A stretch of DNA of 64,000 bases from Tenacibaculum skagerrakense. GTDB taxonomy: Bacteria; Bacteroidota; Bacteroidia; Flavobacteriales; Flavobacteriaceae. The notes under the pieces are model-generated. The model ran no database searches. It was not told the origin of the DNA and saw only the letters and a list, made by a program, of their open reading frames with translations. Of the stretch, positions 63,296 to 64,000 are shown in pieces (the first letter of the stretch is position 1; every line of letters begins with the position of its first letter). Location: the NCBI RefSeq assembly GCF_004345825.1, contig NZ_SLXM01000001.1, positions 682,001 through 746,000 on the forward strand. Reading direction: 5' to 3'. The translations under genes and the position numbers were made by a program.

Positions 63296-64000
63296 ATGAA
63301 AGTAACTGAACATATAGAACAATCCAAAGGAAAAACAAGATTTTCTTTTGAAATTCTACCGCCTTTAAAAGGTCAAAATATAGATTCGATTTTTAATAAT
63401 ATAGATCCTTTAATGGAATTTAACCCTCCGTTTATAGATGTAACTTATCATAGAGAAGAATACGTTTACAAAGAATTAGAAAACGGATTACTACAAAAAC
63501 AGGTTGTAAAAAAAAGACCAGGAACTGTTGGTATTTGCGCGGCTATTCAAAATAAATATAATGTAGATGCAATACCACATGTGTTGTGTGGAGGTTTTAC
63601 GAAAGAGGACACCGAAAACTTTTTAATCGATTTAGATTTTCTTGGGATTGATAATGTAATGGCATTAAGAGGAGATGCTGTGAAAAGTGAGATTTATTTT
63701 AAACCAGAAAGAGAAGGGCATCAATATGCTAGCGATTTAGTTGATCAAATAGAATGTTTAAATCAAGGGAAATATTTAGATGAAGAATTACAAAATACAT
63801 CTCCAACTGATTTTTGTGTAGGAGTTGCAGGCTATCCTGAGAAACATATGGAAGCTCCAAGCTTAGATTCGGATATTCATTTTTTGAAGAAAAAAATTAA
63901 AAAAGGAGCCGATTATATCGTAACGCAAATGTTTTTCGATAATCAAAAGTATTTTGAATTTGTCGATAAATGTAGAGCAGAAGGAATTACAGTTCCTATT
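63296..64000 (+). CDS. metF: Methylenetetrahydrofolate reductase, 5' part (runs off the window)
   Basis: 235 codons are present, open to the last base; the usual length is about 295-320, so the C-terminal quarter is missing only because the window ends. MetF reduces methylene- to methyl-tetrahydrofolate, the methyl source of MetH. Family marks: FSFEILPPLKG (catalytic Glu), FIDVTYHREE, NVMALRGD (folate-binding Asp), GVAGYPEKHMEAPS and IVTQMFFDNQKYFEFV. Starts at ATG 63296. Confidence 0.95.
   Translation, partial: MKVTEHIEQSKGKTRFSFEILPPLKGQNIDSIFNNIDPLMEFNPPFIDVTYHREEYVYKELENGLLQKQVVKKRPGTVGICAAIQNKYNVDAIPHVLCGGFTKEDTENFLIDLDFLGIDNVMALRGDAVKSEIYFKPEREGHQYASDLVDQIECLNQGKYLDEELQNTSPTDFCVGVAGYPEKHMEAPSLDSDIHFLKKKIKKGADYIVTQMFFDNQKYFEFVDKCRAEGITVPI

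Overview
The window is a 64 kb chromosomal piece from a low-GC member of the Bacteroidota, almost certainly family Flavobacteriaceae (a marine genus such as Tenacibaculum or Polaribacter would fit, but the genus is not proven). The grounds are a complete gliding/type IX secretion block gldK-gldL-gldM-gldN, the gene order miaB / sigma-54-type activator / lptE / TPR protein / secG / groES / groEL, several -7 promoter boxes of the flavobacterial form TAnnTTTG, a split metH, and a siroheme sulfite reductase fused to a HEPN domain. I see no rRNA, tRNA, CRISPR array, prophage or insertion sequence. Almost all of it is ordinary chromosome, with small dispersed palindromic repeats.

Layout. 1-4.8 kb: an exported unknown protein, a polyprenyl diphosphate synthase, then a three-gene cysteine-rich module (HYC_CC_PP protein, TonB-dependent receptor, HMA-domain protein) that looks like uptake or handling of copper or another soft metal. 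4.8-12.1 kb: three tandem paralogues of about 790 residues (macroglobulin-like N-terminus, TonB-plug-like C-terminus) behind one promoter that carries a 21-bp-period direct repeat of the kind LytTR regulators bind. 12.2-19.3 kb, minus strand: an exported unknown, groEL-groES, then secG, TPR protein, lptE, sigma-54-type activator and miaB. 19.4-29.5 kb: topA, an arginase-fold protein, gldKLMN, an FAD oxidoreductase and a DUF983 protein. 29.6-41.6 kb: an ABC-F ATPase, a lipoprotein divergent from a membrane-bound winged-helix regulator, a PLP enzyme, a glucosaminidase-LysM lipoprotein, a LytS/LytTR-type two-component pair, a gamma carbonic anhydrase-like protein, an unknown long helical protein, a small basic exported protein and an EEP-family phosphodiesterase.

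41.7-64 kb is one large sulfur and methionine region. A SAM-I riboswitch leads metY, a homoserine acetyltransferase-like / aspartokinase / homoserine dehydrogenase fusion, an OsmC protein and metZ. Then come an Rrf2 regulator and a 12-gene sulfate assimilation run (DUF2061, cysH, cysD, cysN, ferredoxin, sulfite reductase, cobA, a siroheme synthase subunit, ferredoxin-NADP reductase, 2Fe-2S ferredoxin, cysE, cysM). A second SAM-I riboswitch leads the split metH, a small unknown protein and metF, which runs off the end. Together the genes take sulfate to sulfide, make siroheme and supply electrons for that, make aspartate-derived activated homoserine, and build cysteine, homocysteine and methionine.

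Main observations beyond routine annotation: (1) both SAM-I riboswitches have a downstream segment complementary to the AUG region plus a second copy of the P1 3' strand, giving a plausible translational switch that hides the start codon itself; (2) one palindromic repeat family appears in the P4 arm of the second riboswitch and again in frame inside metH of the same transcript; (3) the 21-bp-period repeat in front of the paralogue cluster, and three 11-bp-phased repeats in front of the membrane-bound winged-helix regulator, are good candidate operators.
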